Of a stretch of DNA of 34,974 bases, positions 1 through 7,871 are shown one piece after another. Within the stretch, counting starts at the first letter, position 1. Every line of letters begins with the position of its first letter. The position numbers and the translations under genes were made by a program. Under the pieces are notes generated by a model, which ran no database searches, was not told the origin of the DNA, and worked only from the letters and a program-made list of their open reading frames with translations. The DNA is from Amycolatopsis anabasis (GTDB taxonomy: Bacteria; Actinomycetota; Actinomycetes; Mycobacteriales; Pseudonocardiaceae): positions 1-34,974 of the forward strand of contig NZ_VTHK01000077.1 of assembly GCF_009765355.1 (NCBI RefSeq). Reading direction: 5' to 3'.

Positions 1-182
1 ATCATGCGTGATCCGCCGAGGCCGTCGATCTGCAGCACGTCGGGTGTGCCCATCAAGCGTTTGAGGAGCAGGTCCCGCCGCGGCCCGGGTTCGGGAAGGT
101 CGCGTTCGTGGAAGTACAGGCCTTTGCTGGTACCGCCTCGCATCTGCACACACCGGATGGTCGCCTGCTCGCTACTGGTCAT
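1..182 (-). CDS. PrpF-family isomerase/tautomerase, N-terminal part (cut by window edge)
   Basis: The first 60 codons of a gene that continues beyond the left edge. The protein contains MRGGTSKGLYF near residue 14 and QIDGLGG near residue 51. These are hallmark N-terminal motifs of the PrpF family, which includes 2-methylaconitate cis-trans isomerase and 4-oxalomesaconate tautomerase. Family members move a double bond in unsaturated tricarboxylates through a diaminopimelate-epimerase-like fold. The start is ATG at 182, preceded by AGGAAAGGAG. It lies 17 bases after the stop of the upstream lyase gene, so the two are surely co-transcribed. With the PrpB-like and PrpD-like genes nearby it suggests breakdown of a branched tricarboxylic or alkylated dicarboxylic acid. 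The exact substrate cannot be read from this fragment; the spacing around its motifs looks closer to oxalomesaconate tautomerases than to methylaconitate isomerases. Confidence 0.85.
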   Translation of the reverse strand, partial: MTSSEQATIRCVQMRGGTSKGLYFHERDLPEPGPRRDLLLKRLMGTPDVLQIDGLGGSRM

Positions 183-199
183 GGCCGGCTCCTTTCCTG

Positions 200-1090
200 T
201 CAGGCGTACCGGTCTTCCCGGGCGCGCAGTTCCGGCAGCCCGAGCAGAGCGGTGAATTCGTCGAACGTCCCGGGTGGGACGGCCGGGGGAGCGCCGGCCG
301 CGGCGAGTCCGGCCAGCGCGGCCCGGACACCGGAGGTGGCGGCGAAGAGCGCGGTGACGGGGAAAAGGACGACGGCGAACCCGAGTTCGGTCATCCGCTG
401 GTGGCTCAGGTGCGGGGTCCGTCCGTCGTCGACCCGGTTGAACACCAGCGGCATTTCGCCTGCCAGCTCACCGGCGATGCGTTCGAGGTCCGGTTCGGTC
501 GTCGGCGCCTCGATGAACAGCGCGTCCGCCCCGGCTTCCCGGTAGGCCCGGGCCCGCTTGATCGCCTCGTCGACCCCGTCGACGGCGATCGCGTCGGTGC
601 GCGCGATGAGCACCAGGTCGGGATCGCGGCGCGTGTCCACCGCGGCGCGGATCTTGCCCGCCATCTCGTCCGCGTCGATCACACCCTTGCCGCTCATGTG
701 GCCACACCGCTTCGGGCTCACCTGATCCTCCACCTGGATCGCCGCCACGCCTGCCTGCTCCAGGACCGCCACGGTGTGGGCCACGTTGAGGGCGTTGCCG
801 TACCCGGTGTCGGCGTCGGCGATCAGCGGCAGGTGGGTCGCCAGGACGAGGCGGCGGGCCTGATCGGCCATGTCGGTGCCGGTCAGCAGGCCGACGTCCG
901 GCTTGCCCAGCAGGGAGGCCGCCGCGCCGAAACCCGTCAGGTAGACCGCGTCGAAACCGGCGAGCTCGATCAGGCGCGCCGAAAGCGCGTCGTAGGCGCC
1001 TGGCGCGATCAGTGGCCCCTCGAGCCGGGCGGCGTCGAGCCTCCTCCGTAATCGGCGCGCCGCCGTTCCGTCTCCGCCGCCGTTACTCAC
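200..1090 (-). CDS. Isocitrate lyase/PEP mutase superfamily lyase (PrpB-like)
   Basis: A 296-residue cytosolic enzyme of the isocitrate lyase/phosphoenolpyruvate mutase superfamily, a TIM barrel that uses Mg2+. Visible motifs are DADTGYGN (about 92-99), which supplies metal-binding aspartates, and KRCGH (127-131) with the catalytic cysteine. That cysteine loop separates C-C lyases (2-methylisocitrate, isocitrate and dimethylmalate lyases) from the oxaloacetate decarboxylase/hydrolase branch. A reading frame is open up to 1129, but that would run through the operator-like site at 1124-1136. GGGAGG at 1097-1102 sits six bases before a GTG at 1090, chosen here; ATG at 1093 is the alternative. 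It is followed by the PrpF-like gene and divergent from the GntR regulator. A lyase cleaving a 2-alkylisocitrate or 2,3-dialkylmalate is the likeliest role; the substrate is inference. Confidence 0.88.
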   Translation of the reverse strand: MSNGGGDGTAARRLRRRLDAARLEGPLIAPGAYDALSARLIELAGFDAVYLTGFGAAASLLGKPDVGLLTGTDMADQARRLVLATHLPLIADADTGYGNALNVAHTVAVLEQAGVAAIQVEDQVSPKRCGHMSGKGVIDADEMAGKIRAAVDTRRDPDLVLIARTDAIAVDGVDEAIKRARAYREAGADALFIEAPTTEPDLERIAGELAGEMPLVFNRVDDGRTPHLSHQRMTELGFAVVLFPVTALFAATSGVRAALAGLAAAGAPPAVPPGTFDEFTALLGLPELRAREDRYA

Positions 1091-1123
1091 CATCGACCTC
1101 CCACTGGCTGACTGACGCCAGGG

Positions 1124-1136
1124 TTGCATACAACTT
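1124..1136. promoter_or_regulatory. Left operator-like half of the GntR control region
   Basis: TTGCATACAACTT, the exact reverse complement of the site at 1195-1207. The core TTGCATACAA is itself a near-palindrome of the TTG-N-AT-N-CAA form often seen for FCD/FadR-type GntR regulators. It lies just upstream of the lyase start. Confidence 0.7.
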
Positions 1137-1159
1137 TGTTCTTGTCGAACGATTGCTTG

Positions 1160-1171
1160 GAGATATATCTC
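1160..1171. promoter_or_regulatory. Central 12-bp perfect palindrome of the divergent promoter
   Basis: GAGATATATCTC, AT-rich in a GC-rich region. Its midpoint (1165.5) is exactly the midpoint between the two flanking 13-bp sites. It may carry promoter -10 elements for one or both directions, or a third protein site. Confidence 0.5.
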
Positions 1172-1194
1172 GGATTATGGTGGGTTGCGTCGAC

Positions 1195-1207
1195 AAGTTG
1201 TATGCAA
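1195..1207. promoter_or_regulatory. Right operator-like half of the GntR control region
   Basis: AAGTTGTATGCAA, an exact inverted copy of 1124-1136, ending two bases before the ribosome-binding site of the GntR gene. This position suits autorepression together with control of the divergent lyase operon. Confidence 0.7.
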
Positions 1208-1220
1208 TAGGGAGATGGGC

Positions 1221-1883
1221 GTGCGGAACGCGACATCGACGGCTCGCTCGGTGACCGAGCTGCGCGAGCTGATCTTGAGCGGTGAACTGCCCCCGGGAAC
1301 GCGTCTCGGCGAGGTCGAGCTCGCCGAACGACTGGGCACGAGCCGGACTCCGGTACGGGAGGCGCTACGCCAGCTGGCCGCGGAAGGGCTCGTTGACCTG
1401 CCGCCGAACCGGGGTGCTCGCGTGGCCAGCTGGTCGGTCGTCGAGTTGAACGCGGTGTTCGAGGTACGGACCACGCTGGAACCCCGGCTCACCGCGCTGG
1501 CCACGGCCGCGGCCACCGACGAGGACATCGACGAACTCGAGGAATGGGCGCAGGAGATGTCACGGGTGGGCGCTCCCGGTGCGGAGCAGGACCTCGAGGC
1601 CCTTGTCCCGCTCAACCGGCGGTTTCACGATCGGCTCGTCGAGCTGGCCAACGCCCCGGCACTCGCCGCGGCGCTCGCCGGCGCGATCCGGGCACCACTC
1701 GTGCGCCGCAACTTCCACGCCTACAGCCCGGCCGCGTTGCGGCGCAGTCTCGGCCACCACCACGAGATCGTGGCCGCGCTCCGGGAACGCGACCCCGAAT
1801 GGGCCGCAGCCGTGATGACCGCACACATCCACAACGCCCGCGCCGTACTGCTGCGCACCGCGACCCCCGCGTCCGGGACGTGA
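1221..1883 (+). CDS. GntR-family regulator, FCD (FadR-type) subfamily
   Basis: A 220-residue repressor-type protein. Residues of about 8-70 form the winged helix-turn-helix, with the signature helices LAERLGTSRTPVREALRQLA. Residues of about 80-205 form an all-helical FCD effector domain with spaced His/Asp residues (NRRFHDRL, GHHHEIV, MTAHIHNA) that in this family bind a metal and a carboxylate ligand. AGGGAG at 1209-1214 touches the ATG at 1215 but is six bases from the GTG at 1221, chosen here. A start at 1185 would place the operator inside the gene. It lies between the divergent lyase/isomerase operon and the PrpD-like gene, and the intergenic dyads suggest it controls both. The ligand is probably a pathway acid (inference). 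Confidence 0.9.
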   Translation: MRNATSTARSVTELRELILSGELPPGTRLGEVELAERLGTSRTPVREALRQLAAEGLVDLPPNRGARVASWSVVELNAVFEVRTTLEPRLTALATAAATDEDIDELEEWAQEMSRVGAPGAEQDLEALVPLNRRFHDRLVELANAPALAAALAGAIRAPLVRRNFHAYSPAALRRSLGHHHEIVAALRERDPEWAAAVMTAHIHNARAVLLRTATPASGT

Positions 1884-1963
1884 GGGTTCCGGCGCCGGTC
1901 CGCGACGACGCGGACCAGGACAGCACGATTCGCCCTCTCCCCAGAGAAAGAAGGAGGTTTGCC

Positions 1964-3355
1964 GTGACCACCGCATCCCCCGCCCCGGTCCTGTCCGATC
2001 AGGTCGCGCGGTTCGTGTCCGAAACCCGGCCCGAGGACGTACCCGCGGAAGTGCTCGAACGGGCCCGGTACCTCATCCTCGACGCGGTCGGCATCGCCTT
2101 CGCGTCCGCTACCCAGCCGTTCGCCGCCGTGGCCCGCGACGCGCTGGCCGCATTCGGCACGGGAGAACACGCGGTGCTGGGCATGCGCGACCGGCTGTCC
2201 TCACGAGACGCCGCCGTCCTCAACGGCGTACTGATCCACGGCCTGGACTTCGACGACACCCACCTGCCGGCGGTCGCGCACACCACCTCGGCGGTACTTC
2301 CGGCCGCCCTGTCCGCGGCGACGTCCGCGAACGCGACGCTTCGGGAGCTTCTCGCCGCGTACGTCATGGGTGTCGAACTCACCGCCCGGGTCGGCATGGC
2401 CGCCGGAGGTGCTTTCCACGACGTCGGATACCACCCGACGTCCGTGGCGGGAGCCTTCGGGGCCGCGGTCGCCGCCGGCAAGCTCGCCGGGCTCGACATG
2501 CCGCGGCTCGGTATGGCGCAGGGCATCGTCGGCTCCATGGCCTCCGGGCTGATGCAGTTTCTCGACACCGGTGCCTGGACGAAGCGGCTGCACCCGGGCT
2601 GGGCCGCGCTTTCGGGGCTGACCGCGGCGAGCTTCGCCGGTGCCGGCTGGAGCGGGCCGCCCGAGGTGTACGAGGGCCGATTCGGCTTGTACGCCACGCA
2701 TGTGGGCGGGCACGACGTGGAGCCGGCGGTCGTCGCCAAGGACCTGGGCAGGACCTGGGAACTGCTGCGGGTGGCCGTCAAACCGTACCCGATGTGCCAC
2801 TACAACCACGCGTTCACCGACGCCGCGCTCGCCTTACGCGGAGCCCACGAATTCCGGCTCGAAGACATCACCGAGATCCGCTGCGCGATCCACCCCATTT
2901 CCCGGAAGATCGTGTGCGAACCCGCGGACGCCAAGTGGAAACCGCGGGATGAATACGACGCCAAATTCAGCCTGCCCTACGCGGTGTCCTCGGCACTCGT
3001 CCGCGGCCGATTCACCCTGGCCGAACTCGAAGACAGCGCGTTGCGTGATCCACACATCCTCGCACTGGCCGGCCGCGTGCGAATCCTTGACGACCCGGAA
3101 AGTGCCTATCCGGAAGCGTTCTCCGGCGCCGTCGAGATCGAGCTCACCGACGGCACCGTCCTGCACCACCGGGAACAGATCAATCGCGGACACGAGAAAC
3201 GCCCACTCACCCACGAGGACATCGTCGCCAAATTCGAGTCGAACATAGCCCAGGCAGCCGGGAAAACCACCGCCGACCGCGTACGCGAGACGGTACTCGG
3301 CCTTTCCCCGGACACTCCCGCGACCGACTTCGCCGAGGCCTGCCGCGCGGAGTGA
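1964..3355 (+). CDS. MmgE/PrpD family protein (2-methylcitrate dehydratase-like)
   Basis: A 463-residue protein matching MmgE/PrpD along its whole length, which is typical for the family (450-480). Family features include DAVGIAFAS near residue 36, HGLDFDDTH near 89 with the conserved Asp pair, the AYVMGVELTARVG stretch and KPYPMCHYNHAF near 275. Relatives dehydrate 2-methylcitrate or related hydroxy-tricarboxylates. GTG at 1964 is chosen because AAGGAGG (1951-1957) lies six bases upstream; the frame is open further 5' but only as an overlap with the GntR gene. It starts 80 bases after the GntR stop and is probably co-transcribed with it. With the PrpB- and PrpF-like genes it completes a dehydrate-isomerise-cleave set; no citrate synthase homologue is visible in the window. 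Confidence 0.9.
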   Translation: MTTASPAPVLSDQVARFVSETRPEDVPAEVLERARYLILDAVGIAFASATQPFAAVARDALAAFGTGEHAVLGMRDRLSSRDAAVLNGVLIHGLDFDDTHLPAVAHTTSAVLPAALSAATSANATLRELLAAYVMGVELTARVGMAAGGAFHDVGYHPTSVAGAFGAAVAAGKLAGLDMPRLGMAQGIVGSMASGLMQFLDTGAWTKRLHPGWAALSGLTAASFAGAGWSGPPEVYEGRFGLYATHVGGHDVEPAVVAKDLGRTWELLRVAVKPYPMCHYNHAFTDAALALRGAHEFRLEDITEIRCAIHPISRKIVCEPADAKWKPRDEYDAKFSLPYAVSSALVRGRFTLAELEDSALRDPHILALAGRVRILDDPESAYPEAFSGAVEIELTDGTVLHHREQINRGHEKRPLTHEDIVAKFESNIAQAAGKTTADRVRETVLGLSPDTPATDFAEACRAE

Positions 3356-3475
3356 ACCACCGCCGCAATCGACTCTCACAAGCCCCACTCGCCGACCCGA
3401 ACGATCATCAGCGGTTTTCATCGGGAGGCAGCGACGGCTCAGCGCGGCAAGCCATCGGGCTGGCCAGATTCGGAC

Positions 3476-4465
3476 CTATGACGTGTGCGCGGCGGGGGCG
3501 ACGCGGAATGCCTTGCGGTAGGCGGAGGGAGTGGTGTCCAGCGCGTCCCGCATGCGCTGCCGCAGATTCGTCCCGCTGCCCAAACCGGTCCTGGCCGCGA
3601 TGTCCTCAACGGGCAGCTCCGTCGACTCCAGCAGGTGGCGCGCGTGCTCCAGACGCGCTGAAGCGAGCCACGCGGCAGGGGAGAGCCCGGTCTCCTGCCG
3701 GAACCGCCGGGTGAACGTCCGCACGCTCATGTGGCAGTGCGCCGCGAGGTCCTTGAGGGACAGCCGGCGATCGAGATGTTCCGTCATCAGCGTCCGCGCC
3801 CCGGCCGTCGAGGTCCCCGCGTCCTCCCGGACCGGGCGTTCGATGTACTGCGCCTGCCCGCCGTCCCGCACGGGCGCGACCACGTTGTACCGGGCCACGC
3901 GGTTGGCCACGGAGCTGCCGTGGTCCTCCCGGACCAGGTGCAGGCACAGGTCGATGGCCGCCGCGCCGCCGGCCGAGGTCAGAATCCCGCGATCGGCGAC
4001 GTACAGCGGGTTGGTGTCGAGGTCGACCGCCGGAAACAGCCGCCTGAACTGCTGCGCGTAGCGCCAATGGGTCGCAGCCCGGCCGCCCTCCAGCAGGCCT
4101 GCGGCCGCGAGGACGAACGAGCCGGTGCACAGCGACACCAGCCGGGCGCGCTGCCGGGCCGCACGCAACGCCTCCGCTACACGGGGATCCACCACACCGT
4201 CCTCGACCACGCCCGGGCAGCGGGTCCCCGCGACGATCACCGTGTCCGCGTGCTCCAGCAAGGACAGATCGCCCTGGGGCGTGACGACGTACCCGTTCAC
4301 CGTCGGCACCGGGGAGCCGTCCGGGGTGAGGGTGCGCACCTCGTAGGCCGCCTGTCCCGCGCGAGTTTCGACCCCGGCCAGCATCTGGGCCGGGATGCTG
4401 AGGTCGAACGCCACCACCGGTGCGAGAGCGAGAACGGCCACATGGTGAGGTGTCGCGACAGGCAT
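3476..4465 (-). CDS. AraC-family regulator with DJ-1/PfpI (GATase1-like) N-terminal domain
   Basis: A 329-residue transcription factor. Residues 8-190 form a class I glutamine amidotransferase-like (DJ-1/PfpI) sensor domain. Its nucleophile-elbow cysteine, C113, lies in SLCTGSFVLAAAGLL, followed by ATHW, as in FtrA/GlxA-type regulators. The last 100 residues carry the double AraC helix-turn-helix (LSLKDLAAHCHMSVRTFTRRF and a second HTH near IAARTGLGSGTNLRQRM). ATG at 4465 gives the family's usual length; there is no convincing Shine-Dalgarno sequence and the message may be leaderless. An upstream in-frame start at 4576 would overlap the divergent promoter region. It is divergent from the esterase at 4598, which is a likely target. 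Convergent with the PrpD-like gene; the 120-base gap between them shows no strong terminator. Confidence 0.9.
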   Translation of the reverse strand: MPVATPHHVAVLALAPVVAFDLSIPAQMLAGVETRAGQAAYEVRTLTPDGSPVPTVNGYVVTPQGDLSLLEHADTVIVAGTRCPGVVEDGVVDPRVAEALRAARQRARLVSLCTGSFVLAAAGLLEGGRAATHWRYAQQFRRLFPAVDLDTNPLYVADRGILTSAGGAAAIDLCLHLVREDHGSSVANRVARYNVVAPVRDGGQAQYIERPVREDAGTSTAGARTLMTEHLDRRLSLKDLAAHCHMSVRTFTRRFRQETGLSPAAWLASARLEHARHLLESTELPVEDIAARTGLGSGTNLRQRMRDALDTTPSAYRKAFRVAPAAHTS

Positions 4466-4597
4466 GGCCCAATAGTTGCAGATAGTGGCTCCCGGGCCAC
4501 TTCCGCGTCGCTCATGATCGGCAGAGACTGAGGTCCGTTCCGCACACCAGCACCGGGCAACCCCCGGTCCCCACATCCTGGAAGGTGGCCCTCAGCC

Positions 4598-5536
4598 ATG
4601 GCCGTTCCCGCCGTCGATCCCGAGATCCAGACCCTGCTCGACACCGCCGACACCGGCGTCTTCCCCGTCTACGGCCTGGACGCGGTCCTCGCCGACCCCC
4701 AGCGGTACGCACTCCTGCGCACACACCCCGACACTCCCGTCGACGACCAGGTCAAGGTGCGGGACCTCTACATACCCGGCCCCGGAGGACAACTGCGGCT
4801 GCGCGTCTACCGGCCCGACACCCCCGAAAACCTGCCGATGATCCTCTACGTGCACGGCGGCGCCTACACCTACGGATCCCCCGAGGCCGAAGAGGGACGG
4901 TCCCTGCGCTACGCCCGCGATGCCCGGGCTGTCGTGGTCTCCGTCGACTACCGCCTCGCCCCCGAACACCCCTACCCGGCCGCGGCCGACGACGCCTACG
5001 CCGCCCTGACCTGGATCGCCGCCAACCCCGCCGAACTCGGCGGCGACCCCACGCGCATCGCGGTGGCCGGCGGCAGTGCCGGCGGGAACATCGCCGCCTC
5101 CACCGTGCTGCGTGCCCGCGACCAGGCAGGCCCGCACGTGCTCTTCCAGTCTCTGACCTACCCGGGCGTGGACGGCAGCCTGACCACTGCCTCGGCACGG
5201 GAGTTCACCGACACCCCGGTCCTCACCCGCGGCGCGCTGGACCTGGCCGTGCGGTACTACGCGAAGGACAGCCACGCCGCCCCCTACGCCTTCCCGAGCC
5301 GCGCCACCGACCTCAGCGGCCTGCCGCCCACCTACATCGCCGTGGCGGAGATCGACCCGCTCCGCGACGAGGGCCGCGACTACGCCGCACGCCTGTCCGC
5401 CGCCGGCGTCACCACCGAACTCGTGCAAGTCCCCGGCGCCGTCCACGGCTTCGACCTCCTCTTCCCCCAGGCCCGCCTCAGCGAACGCAACCTCACCGAC
5501 CAGATACGCGCACTGCGCGAAGCCCTCCACCCCTGA
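4598..5536 (+). CDS. Alpha/beta hydrolase, hormone-sensitive lipase family esterase
   Basis: A 312-residue cytosolic esterase. It has the HSL-family oxyanion motif HGG (86-88), the nucleophile elbow GGSAGG with Ser160, the acid D253 in EIDPLRDEG, and H283 in GAVHGFD. It also has the family signature DYRLAPEHPYPAA (117-129). Such enzymes hydrolyse short-chain acyl esters. There is no signal peptide. ATG at 4598 is preceded by GGAAGG, about 12 bases upstream, which is rather far. It is divergent from the AraC/DJ-1 regulator, which suggests regulation by it. The natural substrate is unknown. Confidence 0.92.
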   Translation: MAVPAVDPEIQTLLDTADTGVFPVYGLDAVLADPQRYALLRTHPDTPVDDQVKVRDLYIPGPGGQLRLRVYRPDTPENLPMILYVHGGAYTYGSPEAEEGRSLRYARDARAVVVSVDYRLAPEHPYPAAADDAYAALTWIAANPAELGGDPTRIAVAGGSAGGNIAASTVLRARDQAGPHVLFQSLTYPGVDGSLTTASAREFTDTPVLTRGALDLAVRYYAKDSHAAPYAFPSRATDLSGLPPTYIAVAEIDPLRDEGRDYAARLSAAGVTTELVQVPGAVHGFDLLFPQARLSERNLTDQIRALREALHP

Positions 5537-5549
5537 CCGGACCGGGCAC

Positions 5550-5706
5550 ACGACGATCCCTCAACGCGCCTGCGGCATCCACGGCGGCCAGAGCGGAGGC
5601 GCGGTCGTGGTGGAGGGTGAACAACTCATCCAGGCTGATGACCTCCAGGACGGGCCACACAGGGCGAGTGTCGGCCAGCCGCAGCGGCGGCACTCCCAGC
5701 CTTGTC
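5550..5706 (-). pseudogene. STAS-domain (anti-sigma factor antagonist) C-terminal fragment
   Basis: In one minus-strand frame the translation contains PLRLADTRPVWPVLEVISLD followed by ELFTLHHDRASALAA. This is the C-terminal helix and tail pattern of actinobacterial STAS anti-anti-sigma proteins (typically PLRLADP...VLELTGLDELFTLH). The N-terminal half with the conserved phospho-acceptor region is absent, and no start codon is associated. The fragment sits directly downstream of the esterase gene and marks the left boundary of a decayed stretch. It is recognised by pattern only. Confidence 0.55.
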
Positions 5707-5746
5707 GGTGGTGTTGTCTGGGCTGTCGCGGTCGGGGATCGGTACC

Positions 5747-6412
5747 TCAGTCGTCGGCGCGGCGCTGTTCGGCGTTCTTGCGGAGGTGCCGCAGGCGGTC
5801 GTCGAGGGTGACGAGGTTGAGGTCGAGCACGTAGACACCGCCGCGGTAGTGCTCGAAGCCGAGCTTTCCCCACACGCCGGCCAGTGCAGTGATCGCGGCC
5901 TGACGCTCGCGGGGATTCTCGTCGCCGCGCTGGTGGGCAGGGGCGTCGAGCGGGGCGGGGTAGCAGACGGCAGCCCGGACTCCGCCGGACAGTTTCTTGA
6001 TCGCGGTTCCGGCGAGCAACACACCGATACCGTGGCCGCGCCATTCGGGGGCGCGGCGGACGGAGTCGAGGATGAGGATGCGGTCGCCCATCGGCTCGAG
6101 CCGGTCGTCCGGTCCCTCGGTGAGCCGGCCGGTGGCGGGGTCGAAGAGGGTTTCGGCGATCAGGCCGAGATCGGCGTCTTCCCCGTCGAGCACGCCGAAG
6201 GGGTCTTCGGTCTCGTAGACGTCGACCAGCACGATGCTCACGTCCGCGATGTGGATGAGGACCTCGGTGCCGCTGTCGTCGTAGATGTCGGCGGAGACGT
6301 GCCATACCTGTGGTTCGGCGTCGGCGTCGAACCACCAGTACTGGCGATGGGAGTAACTGAGGTGGATGTCCGACGGGTCGGCCGGCAGAGCGCGGCCTGC
6401 TTCTTTCCTCAC
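5747..6412 (-). CDS. GNAT-like acetyltransferase domain protein, function unknown
   Basis: About 221 residues from a GTG at 6412 (AAAGG about eight bases upstream). The segment RRAPEWRGHGIGVLLAGTAI resembles the acetyl-CoA pyrophosphate-binding motif (R/Q-x-x-G-x-G/A) and helix of GNAT enzymes. The later LGFEHYRGGVYVLDL resembles the terminal beta strands. The N-terminal half (YSHRQYWWFDADAEPQVWHV and a run of acidic strands) is not recognised. A frame is open up to 6559, but that would overlap the divergent SLATT remnant. It is probably an intact gene in an otherwise decayed patch. The substrate is unknown and the GNAT call is moderate. Confidence 0.6.
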   Translation of the reverse strand: MRKEAGRALPADPSDIHLSYSHRQYWWFDADAEPQVWHVSADIYDDSGTEVLIHIADVSIVLVDVYETEDPFGVLDGEDADLGLIAETLFDPATGRLTEGPDDRLEPMGDRILILDSVRRAPEWRGHGIGVLLAGTAIKKLSGGVRAAVCYPAPLDAPAHQRGDENPRERQAAITALAGVWGKLGFEHYRGGVYVLDLNLVTLDDRLRHLRKNAEQRRADD

Positions 6413-6491
6413 GCAACGGACCTTTGTCGCTCGTCGAGGTGAGGATCGTCGAACGCTATCGGGCACGGGTACCGGGCAGCCCAACGACAGG

Positions 6492-6821
6492 CTCTCCAGC
6501 AAATGGCGTACCGCTCTGTTGACTATCGAAATACTCGGTATCTCCGCTGCACTAGCCAAGGTAGTCGGCTACCTCAACGTCGATCTGGCTGGCGTCGTTG
6601 CAGCCATGATCGCCGCAGGCACGGCGTGGGTGAACTTGCGCCAGTACACCACACTCTCCCGTGCCTACACCTTCGCCGCCCACGAACTGACCATGGCCAG
6701 GGAGCGCTTGGAACGAACCACCGACGAGGAATCCTGGGCTGCAGAGGCCGCAGATGCCGAGGAAGCGGTGAGTCGGGAGCACATTATGTGGCGCGCATCC
6801 CGCTCCCGATCAGCCAGCTAG
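6492..6821 (+). pseudogene. SLATT-domain (DUF4231-type) membrane effector, 5'-truncated remnant
   Basis: About 109 residues match the C-terminal half of DUF4231/SLATT proteins. They comprise a hydrophobic hairpin (LLTIEILGISAALAKVVGYL, then VAAMIAAGTAWVNLRQYTTL) and the family tail AEDAEEAVSREHIMW-like (here AADAEEAVSREHIMWRASRS). Full-length relatives are about 250-300 residues with an extra N-terminal membrane pair that is missing here. No start codon with a ribosome-binding site precedes the matching part; the in-frame extension back to 6366 overlaps the divergent GNAT-like gene and does not look like the family. SLATT proteins are predicted pore-forming effectors of nucleotide-signalling conflict systems. 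No partner (SMODS, SLOG, NTPase) is present, so this appears to be a dead fragment. Confidence 0.65.
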
Positions 6822-6882
6822 CCCTCGGGCCAGAGCCAAACCAGCGCCAGACTTTGGGTTCGTAGTGGATAGGCCGCGTGTG

Positions 6883-7225
6883 TCACGAAACGGCCGACCA
6901 GATCCTGTGGTGCAGGAGTAACCAAGACTTCCTAGCGGGTTCTCTGAACACTGCACTGCAGCCAATGCCACGGCAATTGGTGTTGGCGGGGCGGAACTTT
7001 GCCGACCGCCTTGAGTACCTGTTCGCACTGGACCCCTGTTTGTCTGGCGATGACGACGGTGGCGACGGCGAAGTGGTCACTGACCGACCGTGCACAAATC
7101 AAAGTGTCAGCAAACAGCAGCACGAGGTTGTCAGTGCCGTAGCGGGCGGCGACCCGCAGACCGACAATACAGCTGGTGATGCCGCCACTGATTTGGATGA
7201 CCCGCAGGATCGGGTCGCGAGACAT
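6883..7225 (-). pseudogene. PAPS-reductase-like (adenine nucleotide alpha-hydrolase) gene, frameshifted remnant
   Basis: An ATG at 7225 has a good upstream GGAAGGGAAG. It opens a frame reading ILRVIQISGGITSCIVGLRV and then YGTDNLVLLFADTLI, the PP-loop strand-loop-helix and second strand of PAPS-reductase/DndC-like proteins. After about residue 43 the family pattern is lost. A second minus-strand frame, down to 6883, reads CSAVFREPARKSW, weakly like the Cys-x-x-LK-x-x-PAR-x-W segment that follows in these proteins. This suggests at least one frameshift and loss of the 3' half. The PP-loop part is fairly clear, the second part weak. It is a second member of the family also found at 28903-29511. 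Confidence 0.5.
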
Positions 7226-7466
7226 GGTCACTTCCCTTCCTCCCATGGTGAATGCGACGCAAACCGCAGCACGGCTCGGCAGATCTATCCACATGAGACC
7301 AAGGACGGCGGTGGACGTCGAAGTGCATACGGGCTTGGCGAAGTGGCGGAGAACAGCGACGGAAGCCGTGGCATGCAGGGCAAGTATCGACGCCAGCCGA
7401 TCCACGGCGAACTCATTGGCGACCCAGTCGGAACCGAGTTGGCACCGTGACTCGTCGCGGAAGTCG

Positions 7467-7871
7467 TCAGGGAGACTCGCGCGGCACGGGATACCCCAGA
7501 GGCGGGACCGGTCGGCCGTTGGCCGCGCATCCGGCGTGGCCGCACTCACCGCACCAGCCGCCGTGGTTACACCCGCACGCGCAGGGGCCGGGCCAGGTGT
7601 CCCACTCCGGTAGGTTGGTGAGGTTCATGACCTCACGCGGTACTTCGAGGTAGGCGTCGACGGGGCTGGCCAACCCCATATGGCCGCATCGCCACCAGTA
7701 GTGCAGAGCGAACACGCGTCCCCGCGAAAATGGGTTCTGCCCGGCAGAGACTGGGCACTGCGATGCGCGCCTACCCAACGACCAGGCCAGATACCACAGC
7801 AGCACCGGCGGTTTGGTGTCGGCCTCGGCGTCGCGGACCAGCTGCGCCGGCACAACGAGGGCACTACTCAT
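7467..7871 (-). CDS. Small Cys-rich protein of unknown function
   Basis: 134 residues from ATG at 7871. The stop codon of the upstream gene (TAG, 7864-7866) lies inside its first codons, so translation is coupled. The N-terminal half has an aromatic stretch (VLLWYLAWSLGRR) and FALHYWWRCGHMGLA. The C-terminal third is a Cys/His cluster, CACGCNHGGWCGECGHAGC, that could bind zinc. The reading has strong G/C third-position bias. I do not recognise the family. Neighbours are remnants and hypothetical genes typical of actinomycete mobile regions. Confidence 0.6.
   Translation of the reverse strand: MSSALVVPAQLVRDAEADTKPPVLLWYLAWSLGRRASQCPVSAGQNPFSRGRVFALHYWWRCGHMGLASPVDAYLEVPREVMNLTNLPEWDTWPGPCACGCNHGGWCGECGHAGCAANGRPVPPLGYPVPRESP

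Noticed and set aside
1544..1963. N-terminal extension of the PrpD-like gene
   Set aside because: The extension overlaps the GntR gene in another frame and is arginine/proline-rich; a strong ribosome-binding site supports GTG 1964.
5493..6416. Long minus-strand frame opposite the GNAT-like reading
   Set aside because: Arginine/proline-rich shadow of the gene at 5747-6412; only its 3' portion (5550-5706) resembles a STAS domain.
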